Below, one piece after another: positions 1-6,833 of a stretch of 22,104 nt of DNA. The stretch is from Halomonas sp. (lineage in GTDB: Bacteria > Pseudomonadota > Gammaproteobacteria > Pseudomonadales > Halomonadaceae), in assembly GCA_003560175.1 (NCBI GenBank), contig PWIZ01000209.1:1-22104 (forward strand). Reading direction: 5' to 3'. Numbering within the stretch: position 1 is the first letter of the stretch; the number at the start of each line of letters is the position of its first letter. Both the position numbers and the translations under genes were made by a program. The notes beneath the pieces were generated by a model. It did no database searches and was not told the origin of the DNA. It saw only the letters and a program-made list of their open reading frames with translations.

Positions 1-182
1 TGATCTTCGAGACCTCGCGCCAGGCGCGCTTCATCATCCCCATGGCGATCTCGCTGGGCTTCGGCATGCTCTTCGCCACCTTCATCCTGCTGCTGCTGGT
101 CCCCTGCCTCTACCTGATGCTCGAGGGCCTGCGTGAGCGCCTCCACGGCCGCCGCCCCCAACCCGAGGAGGTCCCACCATGA
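1..182 (+). CDS. RND efflux pump permease, C-terminal fragment (partial)
   Basis: The frame starting at base 3 is open to a TGA at 180-182 and gives about 59 residues of a larger protein that begins outside the window. The fragment reads [18 protein letters not shown], followed by a hydrophobic helix (about residues 20-40) and a short charged tail ending EEVPP. The PMAISL motif and last membrane helix are typical of the C-terminus of RND multidrug or metal permeases, which work with a periplasmic adaptor and an outer-membrane channel as proton antiporters. The stop overlaps the next start (ATGA at 179-182), so it is translationally coupled to baeS. In E. coli, baeSR also follows an RND operon (mdtABC). 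The exact RND subfamily cannot be told from this fragment. Confidence 0.85.
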   Translation, partial: IFETSRQARFIIPMAISLGFGMLFATFILLLLVPCLYLMLEGLRERLHGRRPQPEEVPP

Positions 183-1615
183 GCCTGCGTCTGCCCCGCC
201 CCGCCGTTTCCCGACTGGGGGTCAAGCTCTTCGTGGTGATCCTAGTGGTCAACGTGGCCATCGCGGGCCTGGTCTTCCTGGCCATCTCGCGCAGCCTCGA
301 CCGTGGCTTCATCGAGTACCTGGACACCACCCAGGTCAATCGCGCCGAGACCCTCGCCGACGGGCTCGGCGAGGAGTGGGCCAGGCGCGGCGACTGGCAG
401 TGGCTGCGTGTCTCGCCCTCGGCCTGGCAACGGCTGGTGCGCCAGCAGCTGTGGCCGGGCGCCGGCGCTCCGCTCCAGGGCATCGAGCGTCGTCTGGGCG
501 ACCCCAAGGACTTCGTACTCCACGACGCCGAGGGCCTGCCGGTGATCGGCCTGCCCCCGGACGACGAGGAGGAGGCCGCCACCCTGCGTTGGCTGCCGAT
601 CCTCCACGAGGGGGAGCGAGTCGGCACCCTGGGCTACCGCCCCCCCGAACAGCTGATGGCACGCATGGACCGCATCTTCCTGGCGCGTCAGCAGCGCAAC
701 CTGGCCATCATCGTGGGTTCGCTGGGTGTCGCCTCGCTGCTGCTGGCCGGCGGCCTCTCCTGGTGGCTGGGTCGGCGCACCCGCAGCATGGCAATGGCCA
801 CCCGTCGCCTTACCGAGGGTGACTACAGCACCCGGCTGCCCGAACAGGGGCGCGATGAGCTCTCCCGGCTCTCACGGGACTTCAATGTGCTGGCCGCCAC
901 CCTGGAGGCGAGCCGCGAGGCGCGCAGCCGCTGGGTCTCGGACATCGCCCACGAACTGCGCACCCCGTTGGCGGTACTGCGCGGCGAGATCGAGGCGATG
1001 CAGGATGGCATCCGCCGCCTTGACCAGGACAGCCTGCACTCCCTGGCCCAGGAGGTGGGCCAGCTCGAACGGCTGGTGGCCGATCTGCGCCTGCTCTCCC
1101 AGAGCGATGCCGGCGCCCTGGAGGTGCAGCTCGCCCCACTGGATCTCGCCGAGAGCCTCGCCGATCGACTCGATGAGGCAGAAGGATGGCTCACCGACTG
1201 CGGCATCACCCTGGAAGTCCACATTCAAGGCGGGGCCTGGATGCGCGGTGACGTCCAGCGCCTGCGCCAGCTGTGGAACAACCTGCTGGACAACACCTGC
1301 GCCTATACCCGGTCGCCGGGACGGCTGCGGGTCTCCCTCGCCGCTGCCTCATGCGGCATCCAGGTGACCTGGGAAGACAGCGCCCCCGGAGTCCCCGAGG
1401 GCGAACTTGACCGGCTCACCGAGCGCCTCTATCGGGTGGAGGGCTCGCGGAACCGGGCCAGCGGCGGCAGCGGCCTGGGACTCTCCATCGCCGCCGCCCT
1501 GGTCAAGGCCCACGGCGGCGAGATGCACCCCTCGCCCTCATTGCTGGGTGGGTTATGCTGGACGCTGACGTTTCCAACGCTCGATGACGACCGTTCCAGG
1601 AAGGAGATCGCATGA
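179..1615 (+). CDS. baeS: Envelope-stress sensor histidine kinase, BaeS type
   Basis: This 478-residue inner-membrane sensor kinase has a first membrane helix at about residues 15-37, a periplasmic part containing the BaeS-like stretches [10 protein letters not shown] and [14 protein letters not shown], and a second helix at about 175-197. A HAMP region (about 198-250) and the kinase follow. The H-box [17 protein letters not shown] puts the phospho-accepting histidine at H258; the N-box ([15 protein letters not shown]) and a G-box ([20 protein letters not shown]) are present. The [10 protein letters not shown] and SQSDAGAL stretches closely match E. coli BaeS (about 467 residues) as I recall it. 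BaeS phosphorylates BaeR in response to envelope damage by compounds such as indole, tannin or metals. It is coupled by 4-base ATGA overlaps to the RND gene before it and the regulator after it. Confidence 0.93.
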   Translation: MSLRLPRPAVSRLGVKLFVVILVVNVAIAGLVFLAISRSLDRGFIEYLDTTQVNRAETLADGLGEEWARRGDWQWLRVSPSAWQRLVRQQLWPGAGAPLQGIERRLGDPKDFVLHDAEGLPVIGLPPDDEEEAATLRWLPILHEGERVGTLGYRPPEQLMARMDRIFLARQQRNLAIIVGSLGVASLLLAGGLSWWLGRRTRSMAMATRRLTEGDYSTRLPEQGRDELSRLSRDFNVLAATLEASREARSRWVSDIAHELRTPLAVLRGEIEAMQDGIRRLDQDSLHSLAQEVGQLERLVADLRLLSQSDAGALEVQLAPLDLAESLADRLDEAEGWLTDCGITLEVHIQGGAWMRGDVQRLRQLWNNLLDNTCAYTRSPGRLRVSLAAASCGIQVTWEDSAPGVPEGELDRLTERLYRVEGSRNRASGGSGLGLSIAAALVKAHGGEMHPSPSLLGGLCWTLTFPTLDDDRSRKEIA

Positions 1616-2331
1616 CATCACAGGAACACGAGCAGCATCAGATCCTGATCGTCGAGGACGAGCCCAAGATCGCCCGGCTGGTGGCCGACTACCTGGAGGG
1701 CAGCGGATTTACCACCCACCACCTGGACCATGGCGACGCCGTACTACCCTGGCTTTCACAGGCACGCCAGGCGGGCCAGGGTCCCGCACTGGTACTGCTT
1801 GATCTGATGCTGCCCGGCACCGACGGACTGACCCTGTGCCGGGAGGTCCGTCAGCGCTGGCCGGCGCTGCCGGTGATCATGCTCACCGCCCGGGTCGAGG
1901 AGGTAGACCGTCTGCTGGGCCTGGAGCTGGGCGCCGACGACTACATCTGCAAACCCTTCAGCCCCCGCGAAGTTGTCGCCCGGGTCAAGGCGGTGCTCCG
2001 GCGCAGCCAGGTCGCCGACAACCCCGACCATGCCACCGGCAGTGACCTGGTGCTCGACGAGGAGGGCTGGCGGGCGCTGGCCGATGGCCAGGATCTGAGC
2101 CTCACCGCTGTGGAGTTCCAGCTGCTCAGGGTGATGATGCACGCCCCGGGGCGCATCTTCTCCCGGGACCAGCTGATGGATCACATGTATCGAGACCACC
2201 GCATCGTCTCCGAGCGCACCGTGGACAGCCACGTCAAGAAGCTGCGCCGCAAGATCAGCGAGGTGTGGCCTGAACGCGAGGTGATCCGCTCGGTCTACGG
2301 GGTCGGCTACAAGTATCAGCCCGAGGAGTGA
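1612..2331 (+). CDS. baeR: Response regulator, BaeR type (OmpR/PhoB family)
   Basis: This 239-residue regulator has a receiver domain (about residues 10-125) with acidic residues E15 and D16, phospho-acceptor D64 in LLDLMLPGTDGLTLCRE, and K114 in DDYICKPFSPREVVARVK. The last two stretches are nearly identical to E. coli BaeR. A winged-helix DNA-binding domain (about 140-236) follows, ending RSVYGVGYKYQPEE. BaeR activates RND pump genes and spy in enterobacteria. Its ATG overlaps the baeS stop (ATGA), with an AGGAAGGAG ribosome site just upstream. The next gene downstream encodes a Spy-like protein and is preceded by direct repeats that suit this regulator family. Confidence 0.94.
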   Translation: MTSQEHEQHQILIVEDEPKIARLVADYLEGSGFTTHHLDHGDAVLPWLSQARQAGQGPALVLLDLMLPGTDGLTLCREVRQRWPALPVIMLTARVEEVDRLLGLELGADDYICKPFSPREVVARVKAVLRRSQVADNPDHATGSDLVLDEEGWRALADGQDLSLTAVEFQLLRVMMHAPGRIFSRDQLMDHMYRDHRIVSERTVDSHVKKLRRKISEVWPEREVIRSVYGVGYKYQPEE

Positions 2332-2344
2332 TGTCGGTTCCACA

Positions 2345-2388
2345 TGCACGACCTTTGCACGCTCGCTGCACCTCCCTTGCACCACATA
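2345..2388 (+). promoter_or_regulatory. Four TGCAC direct repeats at 11-bp spacing, candidate BaeR operator
   Basis: TGCAC occurs at 2345, 2356, 2367 and 2378, each exactly 11 bp after the last, in the short gap between baeR and the Spy-like gene. OmpR/PhoB-family regulators bind as head-to-tail dimers to direct repeats spaced about 11 bp (the PhoB box is the standard case), so BaeR is the natural candidate. No convincing -10 box is visible after the array. CATAGA at 2385-2390 is the best AT-rich element, so the promoter itself is not placed. Confidence 0.55.
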
Positions 2389-2433
2389 GAGCGAGACTGG
2401 AACCATCAACCCGAGGCCCCAAGGAGTGTCCCC

Positions 2434-3135
2434 ATGAAGATGACCGTTTCTCGCAAGCTGCTGGCTCCCGCCCTGCTCGCCATCGCCATCGCGCCCCTGG
2501 CGCTCTCCGCCACTGCCGCTCACCACGGCAAGGGCGCAGAACGTCACAAGGAGTATCACCAGGAGCAGCGCGAGCAGTGGATGGAGGCCCGGACCGAACA
2601 GCGCCAGGCGCTCTTCCAGCGCGCCGGCATCGATGAGCCAACCCGCGAGGCCCTGGAAGAAGCAAGAGGCGAGCACCGCGAGGCGATGCGCCAGCTCCAT
2701 GAGCAGCACCGCGAGCGCCTCAACCAGCTCCTCGACGACGACCAGCGCGCCGCCATGGAAGTGGCCCGCGGCGAGATGCGCGAGGAGCGTCGCGCCGAGA
2801 TGATGGGGCAGCGCCGTGCCAGCATGCAGGAGCGCTTGGAGGCCCTGGTGGACGACTGGGGGCTCTCAGGCGAGGAGCGCGAAGCCCTGCGCGAGACCCG
2901 CGAGGAGATCTACGCCGACATGGCCAAGCTACGTGAGCGCGACTTCGACTCACGCACCGAACGTCGCGACGCCATGCTGGAGATGCGCGACCGCCACCAG
3001 GAGGCGCTCGCCGAGATCCTCAGCGATGAGCAAATGGAGGAGCTGCGCGCCACCATGATGCCGCGCGGCGAGCGCGGCGACGGCAAGGGCTACGGCAAGC
3101 CTGACCGCGGCCATGGCGAGAAGCGCGGCAACTGA
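2434..3135 (+). CDS. Spy/CpxP-like periplasmic protein with a duplicated LTxxQ-type unit
   Basis: The chosen ATG at 2434 has an AAGGAG ribosome site at 2421 and opens a clear signal peptide (MKMTVSRKLL, hydrophobic to about residue 26, likely cut in SATA/A). An earlier in-frame ATG at 2344 would put the operator repeats inside the gene. The 233-residue product is almost wholly charged helix (E, R, Q, M rich). It contains two related units, about residues 60-112 and 136-208, each ending in a degenerate LTxxQ motif: LLDDDQRAAME and ILSDEQMEELR. The tail is rich in Gly, Lys and Arg. Spy and CpxP are periplasmic ATP-independent chaperones or stress-feedback proteins of about 160 residues, and E. 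coli spy belongs to the BaeR regulon. Position after baeSR supports the same role here. The chaperone activity is inferred. Confidence 0.8.
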   Translation: MKMTVSRKLLAPALLAIAIAPLALSATAAHHGKGAERHKEYHQEQREQWMEARTEQRQALFQRAGIDEPTREALEEARGEHREAMRQLHEQHRERLNQLLDDDQRAAMEVARGEMREERRAEMMGQRRASMQERLEALVDDWGLSGEEREALRETREEIYADMAKLRERDFDSRTERRDAMLEMRDRHQEALAEILSDEQMEELRATMMPRGERGDGKGYGKPDRGHGEKRGN

Positions 3136-3163
3136 AGCCCGGTATCTGAAGCAAGGTAACTTG

Positions 3164-3199
3164 AGGATTCGTCGCCGGCCTGGGCCGGTGACGAATCCT
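3164..3199. terminator. 16-bp hairpin after the Spy-like gene
   Basis: The arm AGGATTCGTC plus GCCGGCC pairs with GGCCGGTGACGAATCCT; the single mismatch is a G-U pair in RNA. It lies 29 bases after the Spy-like stop. No T-run follows, so it may act as an mRNA 3' end stabiliser or a weak terminator. Confidence 0.5.
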
Positions 3200-3212
3200 T
3201 GAGAACGTCCCC

Positions 3213-3239
3213 CGGGCCCGACGCCAAGCGTCGGGCCCG
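3213..3239. terminator. Perfect 12-bp hairpin between convergent genes
   Basis: CGGGCCCGACGC and GCGTCGGGCCCG form a perfect 12-bp stem with a 3-base CAA loop. It sits between the Spy-like gene (plus strand) and the end of dctM (minus strand). The T-run is weak on both sides (CATTT on the plus side), but position suggests a bidirectional terminator. Confidence 0.65.
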
Positions 3240-3253
3240 CTCATTTCAGGGGG

Positions 3254-4573
3254 TTAACCATAGAGCACCCCCGGCAACCAGAAGACGATGCCCGGCACCA
3301 TGTAGAGAATGAACATGGCCACGAACACCAGCAGCAGGAAGGGCATGATCCCCAGAAAGATATCGCCCAGCTGGATACTCTTGGGCGCAATGCCCTTGAG
3401 ATAGAAGGCCGACATCGCCATGGGTGGCGTCAGGAAAGAGGTCTGGATGTTCAGCGCCACCAGTACGCCGAAGAACAGGGGGTCGATGCCGAACATATGC
3501 AGCAGCGGCAGGAAGATCGGCACGAAGATGATAATGATCTCGGTCCATTCCAGGGGCCAGCCAAGAATGAAGATCATCAACTGGGCCAACAGCAGGAACT
3601 GCAGCGGCGTGAGTGAGAGCCCGCTGATCCAGTGCTCGATTAACGAATGCCCATCGAGTAGCGAGAATACCGACGAGAAGATCCAGGAGCCGACGAACAA
3701 CCAGCAGACCATGGCGCTGGTGCGCGCGGTGAGGAACACCGCCTCGCGAAGCCGGGCGAAGGTCAACTGCCGATAGGCCGCGGCCAGCAGGATGGCACCA
3801 AGGGCCCCAATGCCGGCCGCCTCGTGGGGAGTGGCCAGACCGAAGAGGATGGCCCCGAGCACCGACATGATCAGCACGAAGAGCGGTACGAAGGAGGTGA
3901 GCAGCCCCCAGTAGACCTTCCCCAGGGGGACGTCGAGCTTGTCGGCCGACAGCTTCGGGGCCACCTTGGGGTTGATCAGCGCCCGGCCCATCACGTAGAA
4001 GATGTAGAGCCCGGCCAGCAGCAGCCCCGGTAACAGTGCCGCCGCATAGAGCCGTACCACCGAGACCCCGGCCATGGCGCCGTACAGGATCAGCATGATG
4101 CTCGGCGGAATCAGGATACCGAGACAGCCGCCGGCGCAGATGACCCCGCTGGAAAGGCGCTTGTCATAGCCCGCGTTGAGCATGGCTGGCAGCGCCAGCA
4201 GGCCCATCAGGGTCACCACCGCTCCGACGATGCCCGTCGCCGTGGCAAACAGGGCGCAGGTGATCAGGCTGGCCACCGCCAGCGAGGCGGGCATGCCGCG
4301 AGCCGCCAGCTGCAGACTGGAGAACAGCCGATCGAGGATATTGGCCCGCTCGACCATATAGCCCATGAACAGGAACAAAGGTACGGCGATCAGCACGTCG
4401 TTGGACATGACACCGTAGGCGCGCTGCACCAGCAGCGAGAAGATGATGTCGCCGATGGCGAAGTAGCCGAAGGCAATGCCCATGGCGATCAGCGTGAAGG
4501 CGATGGGAAAGCCGAGCATGATCAGGAGGACAAGCATGCCCAGCATCATGATGCCGATTTCCGGTTCACTCAT
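3254..4573 (-). CDS. dctM: TRAP transporter large permease, DctM type
   Basis: This 439-residue polytopic inner-membrane protein is hydrophobic along nearly its whole length. It carries the DctM hallmarks VPLFLFMGYMVERA (about residues 64-77), ATATGIVGAVVTLMGLLALP and CAGGCLGILIPPSIMLILYG (about 147-166). The length is normal for the large, ion-coupled subunit of TRAP transporters, which import organic acids using a sodium gradient and a periplasmic binding protein. Its ATG overlaps the dctQ stop by 4 bases (ATGA on the minus strand), so the two subunits are translationally coupled. It is the last gene of the dctP-dctQ-dctM operon and runs toward the hairpins at 3164-3239. Confidence 0.94.
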   Translation of the reverse strand: MSEPEIGIMMLGMLVLLIMLGFPIAFTLIAMGIAFGYFAIGDIIFSLLVQRAYGVMSNDVLIAVPLFLFMGYMVERANILDRLFSSLQLAARGMPASLAVASLITCALFATATGIVGAVVTLMGLLALPAMLNAGYDKRLSSGVICAGGCLGILIPPSIMLILYGAMAGVSVVRLYAAALLPGLLLAGLYIFYVMGRALINPKVAPKLSADKLDVPLGKVYWGLLTSFVPLFVLIMSVLGAILFGLATPHEAAGIGALGAILLAAAYRQLTFARLREAVFLTARTSAMVCWLFVGSWIFSSVFSLLDGHSLIEHWISGLSLTPLQFLLLAQLMIFILGWPLEWTEIIIIFVPIFLPLLHMFGIDPLFFGVLVALNIQTSFLTPPMAMSAFYLKGIAPKSIQLGDIFLGIMPFLLLVFVAMFILYMVPGIVFWLPGVLYG

Positions 4574-5166
4574 TGACGCGTCTCCCCTGAATCCTGCTGG
4601 ATGGCCTTTATTTCGGCCTCCTTGTTGACCGGAATGGCGATCTCTTCCACGTCACCCAGCCGGCGCGGCCACTGGCCGGCACGCAGGCAGAGCACGCAGC
4701 GCGCGACCTCGGCGACGCCCTGCAGTGCCAGCAGCGCCGCACAGGCGGGAATCACGAACTTGTAGGGCCAGATCGGCGGCCCGCCAGGGGTATAGGAGCT
4801 GTGCTCGTCCTGACGAAAGGAGACGGCGAAGAAGTCCCAGCCGTAGAACAGCAGGGCGAGGATGCCCGGGTAGAAAAACAGCAGGTAGAGCGCCAGCTCC
4901 AGACCCGCCTGGACGCGGGTCGGGAAATAGCGTGAGACCACGTCGGCCCGCACGTGGGCGTTGTGGGCCAGGGCATAGGCCCCGCTCATCATGAACAGGG
5001 TGCCGTAGAGCATGTAGCTGGTGTCATAGGCCCAAGTGGTAGGCGAACCCATGACGTAGCGCATGAAGACCTCGTAGCTCAACACAAAGGTCAGGATCAG
5101 AATGGCCCAGGCAAAAGCCTTGCCCACCCAGGTGCTGAGGTGATCAATAAGAAAGATGAAGCGCAT
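4570..5166 (-). CDS. dctQ: TRAP transporter small permease, DctQ type
   Basis: This 198-residue protein has four predicted membrane helices: about residues 15-35, 50-68, 85-108 and 133-152. The signature YEVFMRYVMGSPTTWAYD is the usual DctQ pattern at the end of helix 1. DctQ pairs with DctM to dock the substrate-loaded binding protein. GAGAGGT lies just before the ATG as a ribosome site. The hydrophilic C-terminal tail (about 165-198) is somewhat long for the family. It follows dctP after a 99-base gap containing three hairpins. Confidence 0.9.
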   Translation of the reverse strand: MRFIFLIDHLSTWVGKAFAWAILILTFVLSYEVFMRYVMGSPTTWAYDTSYMLYGTLFMMSGAYALAHNAHVRADVVSRYFPTRVQAGLELALYLLFFYPGILALLFYGWDFFAVSFRQDEHSSYTPGGPPIWPYKFVIPACAALLALQGVAEVARCVLCLRAGQWPRRLGDVEEIAIPVNKEAEIKAIQQDSGETRQ

Positions 5167-5185
5167 GGCGACCTCTCACCAGCGG

Positions 5186-5267
5186 TGGCCGCCCCCTCCG
5201 GAGCGGCCAACGGGACTCTGACCCGGCACTACCCTGCGCCGGGACAACGGCAGCGGCAGGAGCCGCT
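5186..5267 (-). promoter_or_regulatory. Three tandem hairpins between dctP and dctQ
   Basis: Three inverted repeats fill the gap: TGGCCGC/GCGGCCA (5186-5192 with 5203-5209), CCCGGC/GCCGGG (5222-5227 with 5238-5243) and AGCGGC/GCCGCT (5252-5257 with 5262-5267, reaching the dctP stop). None has a T-run. Such structures often protect the binding-protein mRNA or partly terminate, giving more binding protein than permease. That role is inferred here. Confidence 0.45.
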
Positions 5268-6450
5268 ACAGCAGGGTGGAGGTATCGGTGGGCGACTTGC
5301 CGTAGAAGTGTTTGTAGGCGGGCTCCTTCGGCGTGGTGTGCTCTAGATGGAAGCCGACCACCCGGTCACAGTACTCACGCTGATGGTCCACCACCTTCTT
5401 GAAGAAGGCATTGTTGTTGGACTCGCGCTCGATGACCGCATCCCAGGCGGCGAGCTGGGCCTCCAGCACCGAGTCGGGGGTAATGTAGGTCTGCACCCCC
5501 TGCTCCGCGCGCATGGCGTTGAGGTCGCGGGGATAGCGCTCCATGGCCTTCCAGTACATCTCCGACGAGGCCGCCTTGGCGGCATACTGCAGGATGGCTC
5601 GAAATTCCTCGGGCAGCTCATCGTGCTTGCGCTTGTTGAGAATGATCTCGAAGGATTCGCAGTCCTGGTGATAGCTGCGCAGCATCCAGGTCTTGCTGAC
5701 GTCGGGGAAGCCGAGCAGGCGATCCGATGAGGGGTTGTTGAACTCGGCCCCGTCGAGCAGGCCGCGATCCATGGCCGGCACAATGTCGCCGCCGCCCATG
5801 ATGGTGACCGCTGCACCGAACTCGTTCATCAGGTCGGCGGCAAGACCTACAGTGCGGTACTTAAGCCCACGCAGGTCCTCGGCATCGGTGATCGGCTCCT
5901 TGAACCAGCCCAGCGCCTGGGTCGGCATGGGACCGGTCAGGTAACCCACCAGCGGCAACTCCAACTCCTCGAGCAGCTCGTTGTAGAGTTCGCGGCCACC
6001 GCCGGTCCAGAACCAGGCCAGGAACTGGTGGGCGTCCCAGCCGAAGGGCGGCGGGGTGCCGAACAGCGAAAAGGCCTTGTGCTTGCCGTACCAGTAGGCT
6101 GAGACCCCATGTCCTCCGTCCAGGGCGCCCGAGATCACCGCGTCCTGCATCTGCAGTGCCCCGACTACCGCGCCGGCAGGCAGAAGGTTGAGGCGCAGCC
6201 GACCGCCGGACATCTCGTTGGCGATGCGCACATAGTCGGCGGCGAACTCGTGGAAGATGTCCTGGTTGGGCCAGGTACTCTGGAAACGCAGCGTGGTGGT
6301 CTGGGCCACCGCGATGCTGGGGAAGCCGACTGCCGCGGCAGCGCCTGCCCCCACGGCGGCAGCCGAGCCGGTGAGGAAACGGCGCCGCGAGCTGCTGGTC
6401 GGTGTGGCAGTGGTGATCGGTTGAGTGGCGGGCGTATTGTCGTTAGCCAT
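5266..6450 (-). CDS. dctP: TRAP periplasmic substrate-binding protein, Tat-exported, TakP-like
   Basis: This 394-residue binding protein starts at an ATG preceded by TGGAGA. The N-terminus holds a twin-arginine signal: SRRRFLTGS (R22-R24), a hydrophobic Ala-rich stretch, and a likely cut after AVA49. The mature part starts TTTLRFQSTWPNQDIFHEF and has DctP features, including the conserved carboxylate-binding arginine at R199 in LKYRTVGL and an acidic site near E236 in LLDGAEFNNPSSDR. Overall it resembles the TakP branch, which binds alpha-keto acids or lactate, rather than the shorter ectoine-binding TeaA type. Tat export suggests folding before export. It is the first gene of the operon, with its promoter overlapping that of the divergent sulP gene. 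The substrate is not proven. Confidence 0.88.
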   Translation of the reverse strand: MANDNTPATQPITTATPTSSSRRRFLTGSAAAVGAGAAAAVGFPSIAVAQTTTLRFQSTWPNQDIFHEFAADYVRIANEMSGGRLRLNLLPAGAVVGALQMQDAVISGALDGGHGVSAYWYGKHKAFSLFGTPPPFGWDAHQFLAWFWTGGGRELYNELLEELELPLVGYLTGPMPTQALGWFKEPITDAEDLRGLKYRTVGLAADLMNEFGAAVTIMGGGDIVPAMDRGLLDGAEFNNPSSDRLLGFPDVSKTWMLRSYHQDCESFEIILNKRKHDELPEEFRAILQYAAKAASSEMYWKAMERYPRDLNAMRAEQGVQTYITPDSVLEAQLAAWDAVIERESNNNAFFKKVVDHQREYCDRVVGFHLEHTTPKEPAYKHFYGKSPTDTSTLL

Positions 6451-6563
6451 CGGAGTCTCCAGAAATTTTGTCGTTATTTTCAGCCCGCCGTGGATTCCGG
6501 CCCGGCGGGAAGGTTCCAGTCCCGTTGCATCCTGCGCTGGCTATCCCTCACTGGTCGCCGTCC

Positions 6564-6592
6564 CTGATACCAATCGGTTGTTTAGGTATAGT
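6564..6592 (+). promoter_or_regulatory. Candidate sulP promoter, overlapping the dctP promoter
   Basis: CTGATA (6564-6569), a 17-base spacer and TATAGT (6587-6592) make a good sigma-70 promoter. Its -10 shares bases with the minus-strand -10. Transcription from about 6599 would give a leader of roughly 235 bases before sulP, carrying the inverted repeats at 6675-6758. Confidence 0.45.
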
Positions 6593-6612
6593 GTTTACAC
6601 AGAGATACACAA
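6585..6612 (-). promoter_or_regulatory. Candidate dctP promoter
   Basis: On the minus strand TTGTGT (6612-6607) and TATACC (6590-6585) are separated by 16 bases. Transcription would start near 6578, leaving a leader of about 130 bases that contains a 7-bp hairpin (6484-6490 with 6503-6509). Confidence 0.4.
6591..6600. promoter_or_regulatory. GTGTTTACAC, GntR-like operator candidate
   Basis: This 10-base near-palindrome (GTGT-TT-ACAC) lies directly beside both overlapping -10 boxes. Its core tGT-N2-ACa agrees with the FadR-branch GntR consensus, and such regulators often control TRAP operons. No GntR gene is in this window. Confidence 0.3.
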
Positions 6613-6674
6613 GCCCCATTACTCAGCTCCCTCCACGCTACCCCGCGGCGTTTTCAACGCAAGTTGAAGCTGGT

Positions 6675-6758
6675 GTTGGCGCGGGCAATCCGCACGCAGG
6701 CGCCAACGCGGACCGGTTGGCCCCGACCCTGGCCGCGGCCAACCGGTCCGAGTTGGGG
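6675..6758 (+). promoter_or_regulatory. Structured leader upstream of sulP (two strong inverted repeats)
   Basis: GTTGGCGC (6675-6682) pairs with GCGCCAAC (6700-6707). CGGACCGGTTGGCC (6709-6722) pairs perfectly with GGCCAACCGGTCCG (6737-6750) over 14 bp. A third element, GTTGGGG (6752-6758), can pair with CCCCGAC (6721-6727) and would then compete with the base of the second stem. There is no T-run. It may be a cis-acting RNA, a protein site or a repeat unit. Confidence 0.5.
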
Positions 6759-6833
6759 TGAGCCACCTTGCGGCAGCGCAGCAGGAAAGCGTAACGTACT
6801 GACTCCCGCTCTTTAGCACGCAAAGGAGTCGTC

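Noticed and set aside
2334..2344. A fifth TGCAC repeat upstream of the array
   Set aside because: The base run at the expected position (2334) is TCGGT, which does not match.
2397..2424. A GGAACC near 2399 as a third ECF promoter
   Set aside because: No CGTC follows at 16 bases or close to it.
1756..2709. 317-codon minus-strand open frame spanning baeR and the start of the Spy-like gene
   Set aside because: It crosses two clear genes on the other strand and shows no recognisable motif.
5266..6450. TeaA-type ectoine binding protein, tempting in a halophile
   Set aside because: The protein is longer, carries a Tat signal, and its ligand-site stretches look like the TakP keto-acid branch.
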